Assembly: GCA_947305645.1 (NCBI GenBank)
Contig: CAMZEC010000003.1
Span: 1 to 64,000 of the forward strand
DNA length: 64,000 nucleotides
Source of the DNA: an uncultured Bacteroidales bacterium
GTDB taxonomy: Bacteria; Bacteroidota; Bacteroidia; Bacteroidales; UBA932
Reading direction: 5' to 3'
Shown here: positions 9,934 to 19,938 of the stretch, piece after piece
How positions within the stretch are numbered: the stretch's first letter is position 1
Layout of the letters: each line of letters opens with the position of its first letter
The notes under the pieces: model-generated
Seen by the model: the letters and a program-made list of their open reading frames with translations, nothing else
What the model was told of the DNA's origin: nothing
The model's database searches: none
Made by a program: the position numbers and the translations under genes

Positions 9934-12478
9934 TGTAAGCGATCCGGCGTGGAAAAGCGTAATGGTTACGCGCCACCTCCCGGAGGAGCTTTCAGGACTT
10001 GAAACCCTTTGCAAGAACCTTTGGTGGTGTTGGAACGAGGATGCCAAACTGCTCTTCAAGTCCATCGATTCGGAGATCTGGCACACTTCGGGCCATAATC
10101 CGATGGCAATACTTGACAAGGTAAGCCTCAAGAGATACAACGAACTGGCGCAGGACGTATCCTTCCTCTCCCGCCTGGGAGCCGTGATGGACGAGTTCAA
10201 CCGCTACATGGCGCTCAAGAGCGAGCGCAAAGAGCCCTCCGTTGCATATTTTTGCATGGAGTACGGCCTTGAGACTTCCCTTAAGATATATTCCGGAGGT
10301 CTGGGAATCCTAGCAGGTGACTATCTGAAGGAAAGTTCAGACATGAACGTGAACATGGTGGCGGTAGGCCTGCTTTACCGCTACGGCTACTTCACCCAGC
10401 GCATCACGCCCCAGGGCAACCAGGTGGCCGAATACGACGCCCAGGACTTCCTCCGTATCCCCGCCGAGCCTGTGCTCGACGAGCACGATAACTGGAGGAC
10501 CGTCCATATGGCCCTTCCCGGCCGCGAAATGACCGCCCGTCTGTGGAAGGTCTCCGTCGGCCGTACAGACCTCTACCTGCTCGACACGGACTTCGAAGCC
10601 AACCTTCCGGAGGACCGTCAGGTCACCCATCAGCTTTACGGTGGCGACTGGGAGAACCGCCTGAAGCAGGAGATCCTGCTTGGCATCGGAGGCGTGAGGG
10701 CCCTGCGCATGCTGGGACTCAACCCTACCATCTACCACTACAACGAGGGACATGCCGCTTTTGCCGGCCTGGAGCGCCTGCGTGAGTACATCCAGGTTAA
10801 GCATCTCGATTTCAACGAGTCCCTGGAGCTCATACGCGCCAGCGGGCTGTTCACCACGCACACTCCTGTTCCTGCCGGTCACGATGCCTTTGACGAGGGT
10901 CTTCTGGCCAAGTATCTGGGACACTATCCCGGCCGCTTCGGCATAGATTGGGACACCCTGCTTTCCCTGGGCAAGATTCATCCCGAGAACCGTGACGAGA
11001 AGTTCAGCATGAGCGTGCTTGCGGCCAACATGAGCCAGAATGTGAACGGCGTATCCATGCTTCACGGCAAGGTCAGCCGCGATATCTTCAAGGACATGTA
11101 CAAGGGATATCTGCCCGAGGAGCTGCATATCAGCTACGTAACCAACGGCGTTCATCATGCCACCTGGGCCGCACGTGACTGGAAGGCGGTTCAGTACAAG
11201 GTCTTCGGCCCTGAGTTCCGTACCGCACACTACGACAAGAGCTGCTTCGACCGCATCTACAAGGTCTCCGATGAGGAAATCTGGAACGTCCGCAAGATCC
11301 TTAAGGACGAGCTTGTGAAGACCGTTACCGAGCGAATCTCCGATCCCTCTCTCTGCAGCCATTACACTCCTACCCAGATCGTAAAGATCAACGAGACCTT
11401 CCGTCCCGAAGTGCTTACCATCGGTTTTGCCCGCCGTTTCGCTACTTACAAGCGTGCTACGCTTATTTTCAGCGACCTGGACCGCCTCGACGCCATAGTG
11501 AACAACCCCGAGCGCCCCGTTCAGTTCGTGTTTGCCGGCAAGGCTCATCCCGCCGACGGCGCAGGCCAGGAGTTCCTGAAGCAGATTATCGAAATCTCCA
11601 AGCAGGACAGGTTCCTCGGACGCATAGTCTTTGTTCCCGGATACGACATCCGTCTGGCAAAGCGTCTGGTTCAGGGCGTCGACGTATGGCTCAACAATCC
11701 TACCCGTCCGCTCGAGGCTTCCGGTACTTCCGGAGAGAAGGCCGCCATGAACGGCGTCATGCACTTCTCCGTGCTTGACGGATGGTGGGTCGAGGGCTAC
11801 CAGGAAGATGCCGGCTGGGCCCTTCCGATGGAGCGTACCTACGACGATCAGCAGTACCAGAACGAGCTGGATGCCGCAACCATCTATGCTACCATAGAGA
11901 ACGAGATTGCCCCGGCATACTATAACTTCAACGACCGTACGCACATCTCCAAGGAATGGGTCGGCTACATCAAGAACACTATCGCCAAGGTGGCCAGCAA
12001 CTTCACCACCAACCGTATGCTCACGGACTACTGCAACCAGTACTATCTGCCTCAGGCAGAGCGCTATAATTCTCTTGTCGCCAACAATAACAAGCTGGCT
12101 AAGGAGATAGCCGCATGGAAGCAGAAGGTGCTCTCCGAGTGGTACAACATACGCGTGGTCTCCTGCCAGCAGCCCGACGCATCATACATCGTGTCCAAAC
12201 ACGACCCTATCCACGGCGAAGTCGTGCTCGACCTCGGGCGTCTGAAACCGGAAGACATAGGTGTGGAAATGATTTTTGCGACCAGCGACGCCAAGGGCGC
12301 CCTGCACATCCAGGAGGTTCAGCAGTACGACGTGGTGGATTATGCGGACGGAATCGCACGTTACGCCACTTCCGTTCAGCCTGAGCGCACCGGCATGTAC
12401 CAGGTGGGTATACGCATGTATGCCAGTAATCCGGCCCTGCCTCACCGTCAGGACTTCCCGCTCGTCAAATGGCTGTAG
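9914..12478 (+). CDS. glgP: Alpha-glucan (glycogen) phosphorylase, GT35
   Basis: AYFCMEYGLETSLKIYSGGLGILAGDYLKESSD, FARRFATYKRATLIF, NPTRPLEASGTSGEKAAMNGVMHFSVLDGWW. Confidence 0.93.
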   Translation: MQNNRFDVSDPAWKSVMVTRHLPEELSGLETLCKNLWWCWNEDAKLLFKSIDSEIWHTSGHNPMAILDKVSLKRYNELAQDVSFLSRLGAVMDEFNRYMALKSERKEPSVAYFCMEYGLETSLKIYSGGLGILAGDYLKESSDMNVNMVAVGLLYRYGYFTQRITPQGNQVAEYDAQDFLRIPAEPVLDEHDNWRTVHMALPGREMTARLWKVSVGRTDLYLLDTDFEANLPEDRQVTHQLYGGDWENRLKQEILLGIGGVRALRMLGLNPTIYHYNEGHAAFAGLERLREYIQVKHLDFNESLELIRASGLFTTHTPVPAGHDAFDEGLLAKYLGHYPGRFGIDWDTLLSLGKIHPENRDEKFSMSVLAANMSQNVNGVSMLHGKVSRDIFKDMYKGYLPEELHISYVTNGVHHATWAARDWKAVQYKVFGPEFRTAHYDKSCFDRIYKVSDEEIWNVRKILKDELVKTVTERISDPSLCSHYTPTQIVKINETFRPEVLTIGFARRFATYKRATLIFSDLDRLDAIVNNPERPVQFVFAGKAHPADGAGQEFLKQIIEISKQDRFLGRIVFVPGYDIRLAKRLVQGVDVWLNNPTRPLEASGTSGEKAAMNGVMHFSVLDGWWVEGYQEDAGWALPMERTYDDQQYQNELDAATIYATIENEIAPAYYNFNDRTHISKEWVGYIKNTIAKVASNFTTNRMLTDYCNQYYLPQAERYNSLVANNNKLAKEIAAWKQKVLSEWYNIRVVSCQQPDASYIVSKHDPIHGEVVLDLGRLKPEDIGVEMIFATSDAKGALHIQEVQQYDVVDYADGIARYATSVQPERTGMYQVGIRMYASNPALPHRQDFPLVKWL

Positions 12479-13341
12479 TCGCCACAGGATTCTTCGACGG
12501 TGTCCATCCCGGGCACCGTCTAGTAATAGACACTCTGCTCTCCGAAGCGCGTTCGCGTGGGGAGCAGAGTGTGGTTGTTACGTTCTGGCCCCATCCCAGA
12601 GCAGTTCTGCAGAGTGATGCGGACTCGCTCCGCTACCTCAGCACCAGAACGGGCAAGGACACTCTTCTCCGCGCCATGGGCGTGGACAGGGTGGAGACCG
12701 TACCTTTCTCCAGGCGATTCGCATCCATGTCGGCCTCCGACTATCTGGAGATGCTCCGAAGCGATTTCGGCTGCACGAAGCTGGTCCTGGGTTACGATAC
12801 CCGCTTCGGATGCGAGCAGGCCGGCCCGCAGGAAATTGCCGAGATTGCGGCCCGCAGCGGCATGGAGTCCGTTATCACGCCTCCGGTATGCATAGAAGGC
12901 GCACCTGTGTCCAGCAGCCGCATACGGGCAGCGCTGGAAGAGGGTAACGTGGTGTTGGCCGCTACGCTTCTCGGCAGGCCTTACCGCCTGTATGGAGTGG
13001 TCGTCGCCGGCAACCGCCTGGGCCGCACAATAGGTTTTCCTACTGCAAACATGAAGCTGTACGACCCTCTCATGCTCATTCCGTGCAAGGGCGTGTACCG
13101 CACCAGAGTGCAGGTTCTGGGCAAATGGCTGGACGGTATGACCAATGTCGGCATACGTCCGACGGTAGGTGACAGCACGGACATAACGGTCGAAACTTAT
13201 ATCCTCGACTTCGACGAAATGATTTACGGCCTGGATATCACCGTGGATTTTCTCGGCCGCATCCGCGACGAGCGTCGCTTCGCTTCCCTGGAGGAGCTCA
13301 GGCAGCAGCTTCAGGCTGATTGCGCCGGTCTGCGCAAGTAG
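12469..13341 (+). CDS. ribF: Bifunctional riboflavin kinase / FAD synthetase
   Basis: ATGFFDGVHPGHRLVI, RLGRTIGFPTANM, overlaps glgP end by 10 nt. Confidence 0.93.
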   Translation: MAVVATGFFDGVHPGHRLVIDTLLSEARSRGEQSVVVTFWPHPRAVLQSDADSLRYLSTRTGKDTLLRAMGVDRVETVPFSRRFASMSASDYLEMLRSDFGCTKLVLGYDTRFGCEQAGPQEIAEIAARSGMESVITPPVCIEGAPVSSSRIRAALEEGNVVLAATLLGRPYRLYGVVVAGNRLGRTIGFPTANMKLYDPLMLIPCKGVYRTRVQVLGKWLDGMTNVGIRPTVGDSTDITVETYILDFDEMIYGLDITVDFLGRIRDERRFASLEELRQQLQADCAGLRK

Positions 13342-13367
13342 CTTATCTGTAATATCTAAAAAATTAC

Positions 13368-13375
13368 TACCTTTG
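13368..13375 (+). promoter_or_regulatory. TACCTTTG -7 box, 6 nt before alaS ATG
   Basis: Match to Bacteroidetes TAnnTTTG consensus. Confidence 0.5.
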
Positions 13376-13381
13376 TAAGCT

Positions 13382-16021
13382 ATGCTTACATCTAAAGAAA
13401 TTCGCAAGAAGTTCCTGGACTTCTATGCTTCCAAAGGACACGTAATCGTGCCCTCCGCCCCCATGGTGGTCAAGAATGACCCCACTCTCATGTTCACGAA
13501 CGCTGGTATGAACCAGTTCAAGGATATTTTCCTCGGCAACAAAGCCACCCCGTTCAATAGGGCGGCGGACAGTCAGAAGTGCCTGAGAGTCAGCGGAAAA
13601 CATAATGATCTTGAGGAGGTCGGTCACGATACCTACCACCATACGATGTTCGAGATGCTCGGCAACTGGAGCTTTGGAGATTACTTCAAGCAAGAAGCCA
13701 TCGACTGGGCCTGGGAGCTGCTTACCGACGTATACAAAATAGACAAGAATCTTCTGTACGCCACCGTGTTCGAAGGTTCCGAGGAAGACGGAACCACCAT
13801 GGACCAGGAGGCCAAAGAGGCATGGCTCAAGCACCTTCCCGAAGACCATATTATCCTCGGCAACAAGCACGACAATTTCTGGGAGATGGGTGATACCGGT
13901 CCCTGCGGCCCCTGCTCGGAGGTTCATATCGACATCCGCACCCCTGAAGAAAAGTCGGCCAGCGGCATTCCCGGCGCCGAACTTGTGAATAAGTCCGATC
14001 CGCATGTTATAGAGATTTGGAATCTCGTTTTCATGCAGTTCCAGCGTATGGCCGACGGCCACCTCGAGCCCCTGCCCGCCAAGAATATCGACACGGGAAT
14101 GGGATTCGAGCGTCTCTGTGCAGTGCTTCAGGGCAAGAACAGCAACTACGATTCCGATGTGTTCACCGGAATGCTGAACAAAATAGGCGAGTTCAGCGGA
14201 CATAAGTACGGCGAGAGCGCCGACGTCGATGTGGCCATGCGCGTCATTGCAGACCACATCCGTGCCATCAGCTTCTCGATCGCTGACGGTCAGCTCCCCT
14301 CCAACGTGAAGGCCGGTTACGTCATCCGCCGCATCCTTCGCCGTGCAGTCCGTTACGGCTACACCTTCCTCGGTTTCACCGAGCCCTTCCTTTGCCGCCT
14401 GGTACCTCAGCTGGTGTCCGACATGGGCGAGGCCTACCCTGAAATCAAAGCCCAGCAGCAACTTATCGCCAACGTCATCCGTGAAGAGGAAAACGCTTTC
14501 CTTCGTACCCTGGACCGCGGAATCCGTATGCTGGAAGACATTATGAACAAGAATACGGCCACAAAGGTTGTGGCAGGTACTGATGCCTTCGTGCTGTACG
14601 ACACCTTCGGATTCCCCATCGACCTCACGCAGCTGATTGCTTCAGAAAGAGGTTATACCGTGGACCTGAAGGGCTTCGACGTCGAGTTGCAGAAGCAGAA
14701 AGAGCGCGCCCGCAACGCCACCGCCAACGAATTCGGCGACTGGATGGTGTTCAGCGAGGCCGACGTGGAGTTTGTCGGTTACGACACGCTTCGTGTGAAG
14801 GGCGCCCGCCTGCTCAAGCAGCGTACCGTGAAGCAGAAGAACAAGGAATACTTCCAGCTGGTCTTCGACCGCACTCCGTTTTACGCAGAGATGGGCGGCC
14901 AGGTGGGCGATACCGGCTTCATTGAGGGCGAGAATGGCGAGCGCATCCAGATCCTGAACACCGTTAAGGAAAATAACCTCACCATCCATCTGGCCGAGCG
15001 TCTGCCTTCCCGCAGCACCCAGTCGTTCTATCTGGTGGTGGATAACGCCCGCAGGCGCCACATACAGAACAACCATACCTGCACCCACCTTCTCCACCAG
15101 GCCTTGCGCGTAGTGCTTGGCACCCACGTGGAACAGAAGGGCTCGTTCGTTGGACCTGACTATTTCCGCTTCGACTTCTCCCATTTCCAAAAGATGACCG
15201 ACGAAGAGCTGCGCAACGTGGAAATCCGTGTGAACCAGCTCATCCGTTCCGACTTCCCTTTGGTGGAGAAGCGTGACGCTTCCATGGACGAGGCCCGCTC
15301 GATGGGAGCAATGGCCCTCTTCGGAGAAAAGTACGGAGACGTTGTGCGTGTCGTCCGCTTCGGCGATTCAGTTGAACTTTGCGGCGGTACCCACACTTCC
15401 AGCACAGGCACCATAGGTCTGTTCAAGATTGTATCGGAAAGTGCCGTGGCTGCAGGCGTACGCCGCATCGAGGCTGTTACGGGAGCATGCGCACTGGAGA
15501 GGGTACACCAGATGGAAGATACGCTCAAGACGGCTCGTTCCTTCTTCAACAACGTTCCGGACCTCGCCGGCGCCATCCAGAAGCTGGTGGAGGACAACGC
15601 CACCTTCAAGAAGCAGGCTGAGGAGTTTGCCAAGCAGAAAGCCGCCGAGTTTGCCCGCAGCCTTTGCGAAAAGGCATGCGAGGTGAACGGCATAAAGCTT
15701 ATCCAGGTATGTGCTGCCGGACAGCAAAATACGATAGATCCGGCCATGATGCGCAATGCCGCCCTGGCCATCCAGAAGGAGCTTAAGAATACCGCTCTGG
15801 TTGCGGCCTACGAAGCCGATTGCAAACCGCAGCTGCTGCTTATGTATTCCGACGACCTCGTGGCTGCCGGCCGCAATGCCGGAAAAGACATCCGTGACGC
15901 CGCCAGGTTCATTCAGGGAGGCGGCGGCGGCCAGCCCGGCCTCGCCACTGCCGGCGGCAAGGAAGTTGCAGGTCTTAAGGACGCCCTTGAAGCTCTTGTA
16001 AAAACAGCTACGGGCAAATAA
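13382..16021 (+). CDS. alaS: Alanine--tRNA ligase
   Basis: [77 protein letters not shown]. Confidence 0.97.
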   Translation: MLTSKEIRKKFLDFYASKGHVIVPSAPMVVKNDPTLMFTNAGMNQFKDIFLGNKATPFNRAADSQKCLRVSGKHNDLEEVGHDTYHHTMFEMLGNWSFGDYFKQEAIDWAWELLTDVYKIDKNLLYATVFEGSEEDGTTMDQEAKEAWLKHLPEDHIILGNKHDNFWEMGDTGPCGPCSEVHIDIRTPEEKSASGIPGAELVNKSDPHVIEIWNLVFMQFQRMADGHLEPLPAKNIDTGMGFERLCAVLQGKNSNYDSDVFTGMLNKIGEFSGHKYGESADVDVAMRVIADHIRAISFSIADGQLPSNVKAGYVIRRILRRAVRYGYTFLGFTEPFLCRLVPQLVSDMGEAYPEIKAQQQLIANVIREEENAFLRTLDRGIRMLEDIMNKNTATKVVAGTDAFVLYDTFGFPIDLTQLIASERGYTVDLKGFDVELQKQKERARNATANEFGDWMVFSEADVEFVGYDTLRVKGARLLKQRTVKQKNKEYFQLVFDRTPFYAEMGGQVGDTGFIEGENGERIQILNTVKENNLTIHLAERLPSRSTQSFYLVVDNARRRHIQNNHTCTHLLHQALRVVLGTHVEQKGSFVGPDYFRFDFSHFQKMTDEELRNVEIRVNQLIRSDFPLVEKRDASMDEARSMGAMALFGEKYGDVVRVVRFGDSVELCGGTHTSSTGTIGLFKIVSESAVAAGVRRIEAVTGACALERVHQMEDTLKTARSFFNNVPDLAGAIQKLVEDNATFKKQAEEFAKQKAAEFARSLCEKACEVNGIKLIQVCAAGQQNTIDPAMMRNAALAIQKELKNTALVAAYEADCKPQLLLMYSDDLVAAGRNAGKDIRDAARFIQGGGGGQPGLATAGGKEVAGLKDALEALVKTATGK

Positions 16022-16036
16022 TATCCTCAAGCCGGG

Positions 16037-18610
16037 ATGAAGAAGCTCGATCAGTACATGCTGAAGTCGTTTATCGGACCTTTCGTCGCGATACTGCTGA
16101 TCGTAATCTTTATCCTGCTGCTTCAGTTTCTCTGGCTCTACATCGATGAGCTCGTAGGCAAGGGCCTGGGTATCTGGGTCATACTGGAATTCATGATGTG
16201 GGGTGCCTGCACCATCTTGCCTACGGCGCTTCCGCTGGCGGTGCTGCTGTCTTCCGTTATGGTAATGGGACAGCTGGGGGAGAACAAGGAGCTTATGGCC
16301 ATCAAAGCGGCCGGCATCTCCCTCGGCCGCCTGATAGCACCGCTTATCGTTACTGCTTTCTTTATCGCTGTAGGAGCGTTTTTCATAGGTAACAACCTGG
16401 TTTCCAAGGCGTATAATGAGATTTTTACTCTCCGCGACGACATTACGCGTACAAAGGAAAGCATAAAAATCCCTTCAGGTACTTTCTATGAGGGTATCGA
16501 GGGGTATGTGCTCAGGGTTGACGGACAGGACGACGAATCGGGGATGATGTACAAGGTGCAGGTTTACGACCACACCGCCCGAAAGGGTAATACTTCCCTG
16601 ATTGTCGCGGATTCTGCCCTCCTGAAGATGTCCAAGAATAAAGATTATTTGATTTTCACCTTGCATAACGGCTCTAACTACCTGGAGTCTAACAAGATGA
16701 CTTATAACGACACCTCTTTGGCGCTTAGCCGGGTGGATTTCTTGAGGCAGGACCTTATTATTCCTTTGTCCAATTATACTTTCGAACATTCGGATTCCAG
16801 CCGTTTCGGCGACCAGGCAAAATCCATGCGCCTGGACCAGCTGATGGCGCAGAGCGATTCCCTGTCCAGAAAGAATGAAGCCGCTTTCGACACTCACTAC
16901 CGCCGTCTCCGCACCATGGGCTACTTCACCAACCGTTCGCAGCTGGATACGGCCAAGAGGGGAGACCTGAGCACTTTCTACGAGTCGGACAAAATGTGGA
17001 GCTGGTCCGGATACGAACAGATAAAGAGTGCATATGACAGGGCGGCAAGCGAGGCCGACCGCATGTCCGGCGAAATCCTGACATACAATCACGACATTTA
17101 CCAGTCGTCTTTTTATCTCAGGCGTACGGATGTGGAGTTGTATAAAAAGTTTGCCCAGGCTCTTGCCTGCTTTATATTCTTCTTCATCGGAGCGCCATTG
17201 GGTGCCATGATAAAGAAGGGCGGCGGATTGGGCATCAGCGCCATTATTTCCGTTTTCTTCTTTGTGATTTACTGGATAGTCCAGATTTCCGGAGAGAAGC
17301 TGGCCAAGGACGGTTCTATTTCTGCATTCAACGGAGACTTTGTTTCGGCCTTTGTGTTGGCGCCAATGGGTATTTTCTTGACTTACAAGGCAATAAAAGA
17401 TGCAGAGCTGTTCAATATGGATACAGTGAAATCTACCTGGCGCAAGCTGTGGAGCGTCGTATGGGGTTTCTTCCGCAAACCACGTATCGTTTACATGGGT
17501 ACGCCGGAGTTTGCCGTGGCTCCGCTGGATGAACTTGTTTCCAAGGGCTATAAGGTGGTCGGTGTCGTGACGGTTGCGGACAAGCCGAGCGGCCGAGGCC
17601 TTAAGGTGAACGAGAGTGCCGTCAAGAAGTATGCTGTGGAGCACGGTATTCCGGTGCTGCAGCCGGTAAAGCTGCGCGATCCGGAGTTCCTGGAGCAGCT
17701 GGCGGCTTTCAGGGCCGACATCTTCGTGGTGGTGGCCTTCCGTATGTTGCCTGAGGAGGTGTGGAAGATGCCCCGCCTGGGTACCTTCAACCTGCATGCT
17801 TCGCTCCTGCCGCAGTACCGCGGCGCGGCGCCTATCAACTGGGCTCTCATCAACGGCGAGCATCGTACGGGCGTCACTACTTTCATGATTGACCATGCTA
17901 TCGATACCGGTGGCATCATCCTTCGCGAGGAGTGTATCATCGAACCTGACGACGATGCCGGCAGCTTGCACGACAAGCTTATGGAGATGGGCCGCAAAGT
18001 GGTTGCCGATACCGTTGACCTTCTTATCCAGCACAATGTAGAGTTGCGCATGCAGCGGTCGTTCGTTCAGGGTTCCGAGGTGCTGCACCCGGCTCCCAAG
18101 CTTACCCGTGAGTTGTGCCATATAGACTGGAACCGCCCGGCGAAGGAGATTGTGAATCTCGTTCGCGGCCTGTCACCTTATCCTGCGGCGTTCGCTGAGC
18201 TCGCGCTTGGACCGGCAGAGGGGACTGACCGGCAGAACTTCGCGCTTCGCGCTCATCCCTCCCACGTCAATTCAATGTTCAGCCAGGAGCAAGCTCCTGC
18301 CTTGTCCACCGAATCTCCGTGGACCCCTCCCTCTAACGCGTCCGAGGGTGGACACGGTTCTGCCGTGTCAGTTCCCTCTGCCTCTGGCACGAGCTCTGAA
18401 AAGTCGATGAAGATCTACAAGGCGGAAGTGATGAAGAAGGACGGTGCCGAGCCGGGACGGATCTACAGCGACGGCAAGACCTACCTGGCCATCGGCTGCA
18501 GCGATGGCGCCGTCAGCATCAAGGACTTGCAGCTGGAAGGCAAGAAGCGTATGGATGTTGGGGCGTTCCTGCTGGGCTTCAGGAACCCTGAAAGCTGGCG
18601 CGCAGTCTAG
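16037..18610 (+). CDS. fmt: Fused ORF: LptF/LptG-family permease (approx. 16037-17455) + methionyl-tRNA formyltransferase (approx. 17480-18610)
   Basis: N-terminal MKKLDQYMLKSFIGPFVAILLIVIFILLLQFLWLYIDEL...YjgP/YjgQ-like; C-terminal RIVYMGTPEFAVAPLDEL...FNLHASLLPQYRGAAPINWAL; one uninterrupted 857-codon frame. Confidence 0.88.
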   Translation: MKKLDQYMLKSFIGPFVAILLIVIFILLLQFLWLYIDELVGKGLGIWVILEFMMWGACTILPTALPLAVLLSSVMVMGQLGENKELMAIKAAGISLGRLIAPLIVTAFFIAVGAFFIGNNLVSKAYNEIFTLRDDITRTKESIKIPSGTFYEGIEGYVLRVDGQDDESGMMYKVQVYDHTARKGNTSLIVADSALLKMSKNKDYLIFTLHNGSNYLESNKMTYNDTSLALSRVDFLRQDLIIPLSNYTFEHSDSSRFGDQAKSMRLDQLMAQSDSLSRKNEAAFDTHYRRLRTMGYFTNRSQLDTAKRGDLSTFYESDKMWSWSGYEQIKSAYDRAASEADRMSGEILTYNHDIYQSSFYLRRTDVELYKKFAQALACFIFFFIGAPLGAMIKKGGGLGISAIISVFFFVIYWIVQISGEKLAKDGSISAFNGDFVSAFVLAPMGIFLTYKAIKDAELFNMDTVKSTWRKLWSVVWGFFRKPRIVYMGTPEFAVAPLDELVSKGYKVVGVVTVADKPSGRGLKVNESAVKKYAVEHGIPVLQPVKLRDPEFLEQLAAFRADIFVVVAFRMLPEEVWKMPRLGTFNLHASLLPQYRGAAPINWALINGEHRTGVTTFMIDHAIDTGGIILREECIIEPDDDAGSLHDKLMEMGRKVVADTVDLLIQHNVELRMQRSFVQGSEVLHPAPKLTRELCHIDWNRPAKEIVNLVRGLSPYPAAFAELALGPAEGTDRQNFALRAHPSHVNSMFSQEQAPALSTESPWTPPSNASEGGHGSAVSVPSASGTSSEKSMKIYKAEVMKKDGAEPGRIYSDGKTYLAIGCSDGAVSIKDLQLEGKKRMDVGAFLLGFRNPESWRAV
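18197..18396. repeat. Palindromic element of about 200 bp inserted in-frame in the fmt part
   Basis: Imperfect terminal arms of about 38 bp: ctcgcgcttggaccggcagaggggactgaccggcagaac vs reverse complement ctcgtgccagaggcagagggaactgacacggcagaac; inner palindromes caggagc-aa-gctcctg and gtccac...gtggac. Confidence 0.85.
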
Positions 18611-19938
18611 CGGGAGTTATAGGGACCGGTGACCTTCTTGACGGTGTTCTTTCCGTCTGAATCAGAGATTACGTACACGAAGTATTTCGCACCGCCTTTG
18701 GCGACGCGCACCACAATGTGCCCGTCGCAGCCTTTCACCTGGTTGAAGTTGTTGTACGCCTGCATGTCGCTGCAGGTGTTTGTGATAAATATGTCCATTG
18801 CGGGCAGCAGTCCTGTAACCCCTTCGTAAGTCTTTTGACGAGGGTGCCCGTCGGTCCAGCTGTTGACGATCCAGCAGCGGGGATTGAGGTATTTCATCGC
18901 CTCGCAGATGTGACCGTTTTTGGCCTTGTAGCCGTAGCCGTTCGTGTTGGTTACTCCGTGATGATCGGCCTTCATCACGTCTACGGCGCCGCAGGCCTGC
19001 GCTGCGGGAGTCTCCATGTCTTTCCAGGCGAAGGTGGAACAGCCGTCGTACTGGGCGTCTCCGGCGTGATAGAAATCAAACTGACCATAGCTAAGCTTAA
19101 ATGCAGTGGTGCAGTGGTTCTCTTCGGGGCAATTGTCGTCATTGCCAACGCTTTTGGGGTTAGTTACGACTATGTCTTTCAGCGCAGGGAAGGTTGCCGT
19201 GGCTGTTGTGGTACCCTTGCCGTCCCATATTTCACCGTTTACGGCAATGTTCTGAACGTTGAAACTGGTGTATTCGGCTGCCTTGTGCACCATTGTTATC
19301 TGACTTGCTGATCCGGCTTCGAACTTTTCCGCCTTCATGCCGGTATTGGCCACATTATTCTTGACGGCCGTAACATAGGTCTTTACGGCCCCGGCGTTGG
19401 CAGCCTTGGTCTGCATATCGAAGGGGTAATTGTAATCCGGCCAGCCGCGGTCCAGCAGCTTGCTGACATTCAGCAGGTCGAGTATGTCCGTCATGCCTCC
19501 CATGTGGTCGCCATGGAAGTGGGTCAGGAGCACATAGTCCACAGTCTTGTTGCCGGTCCACTCCATGCAGTCCTTCACATATGAGGCAATGAACTTTCCG
19601 GCACGGAATCCGCTGTCCTTGGTGGGATCCCAGCGTGAGCGTATGCCCGTGTTGGATGTTGAGCCGACAATGCCTGTAGCGACTGTGGATCCTGCGGCAT
19701 CTACCAGCATCTGGGTTCCGTCCGGGAAGATAATAAAAGTGCTCTCTCCCGTAGTGGTGTTGATGAAGTGGATGTCAAGCTGTCCTTCCTTCCAGGCTGA
19801 AAGAGTGGATCCGACGGCATCGGCCTTGAATTCATCGACTGTTACGTCGCCGCCCGGTGTCGCGGGGCCGGGTTTAACCGTTTCTTCGCACGACACCATG
19901 GCGACAGCCGTAATAATCAACCAGAAAATACTCTTCAT
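18607..19938 (-). CDS. MBL-fold metallo-hydrolase lipoprotein (ComEC-type MBL)
   Basis: Lipobox AMVSCEE; FPDGTQMLVDAAG...VLLTHFHGDHMGG...DFYHAGDAQ...MKADHHGVTN. Confidence 0.83.
   Translation of the reverse strand: MKSIFWLIITAVAMVSCEETVKPGPATPGGDVTVDEFKADAVGSTLSAWKEGQLDIHFINTTTGESTFIIFPDGTQMLVDAAGSTVATGIVGSTSNTGIRSRWDPTKDSGFRAGKFIASYVKDCMEWTGNKTVDYVLLTHFHGDHMGGMTDILDLLNVSKLLDRGWPDYNYPFDMQTKAANAGAVKTYVTAVKNNVANTGMKAEKFEAGSASQITMVHKAAEYTSFNVQNIAVNGEIWDGKGTTTATATFPALKDIVVTNPKSVGNDDNCPEENHCTTAFKLSYGQFDFYHAGDAQYDGCSTFAWKDMETPAAQACGAVDVMKADHHGVTNTNGYGYKAKNGHICEAMKYLNPRCWIVNSWTDGHPRQKTYEGVTGLLPAMDIFITNTCSDMQAYNNFNQVKGCDGHIVVRVAKGGAKYFVYVISDSDGKNTVKKVTGPYNSR

Noticed and set aside
10337-11944. Antisense 535-aa ORF opposite the glycogen phosphorylase
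   Set aside because: No recognisable domain; a product of GC-rich codon bias mirrored on the opposite strand of a clear GT35 gene.
12469-12478. Overlap of glgP end and ribF start
   Set aside because: Ordinary operon overlap or translational coupling.
16475-18121. Antisense 548-aa ORF opposite the LptF/G-Fmt fusion
   Set aside because: Fully overlaps a well-supported coding frame and has no family signature.
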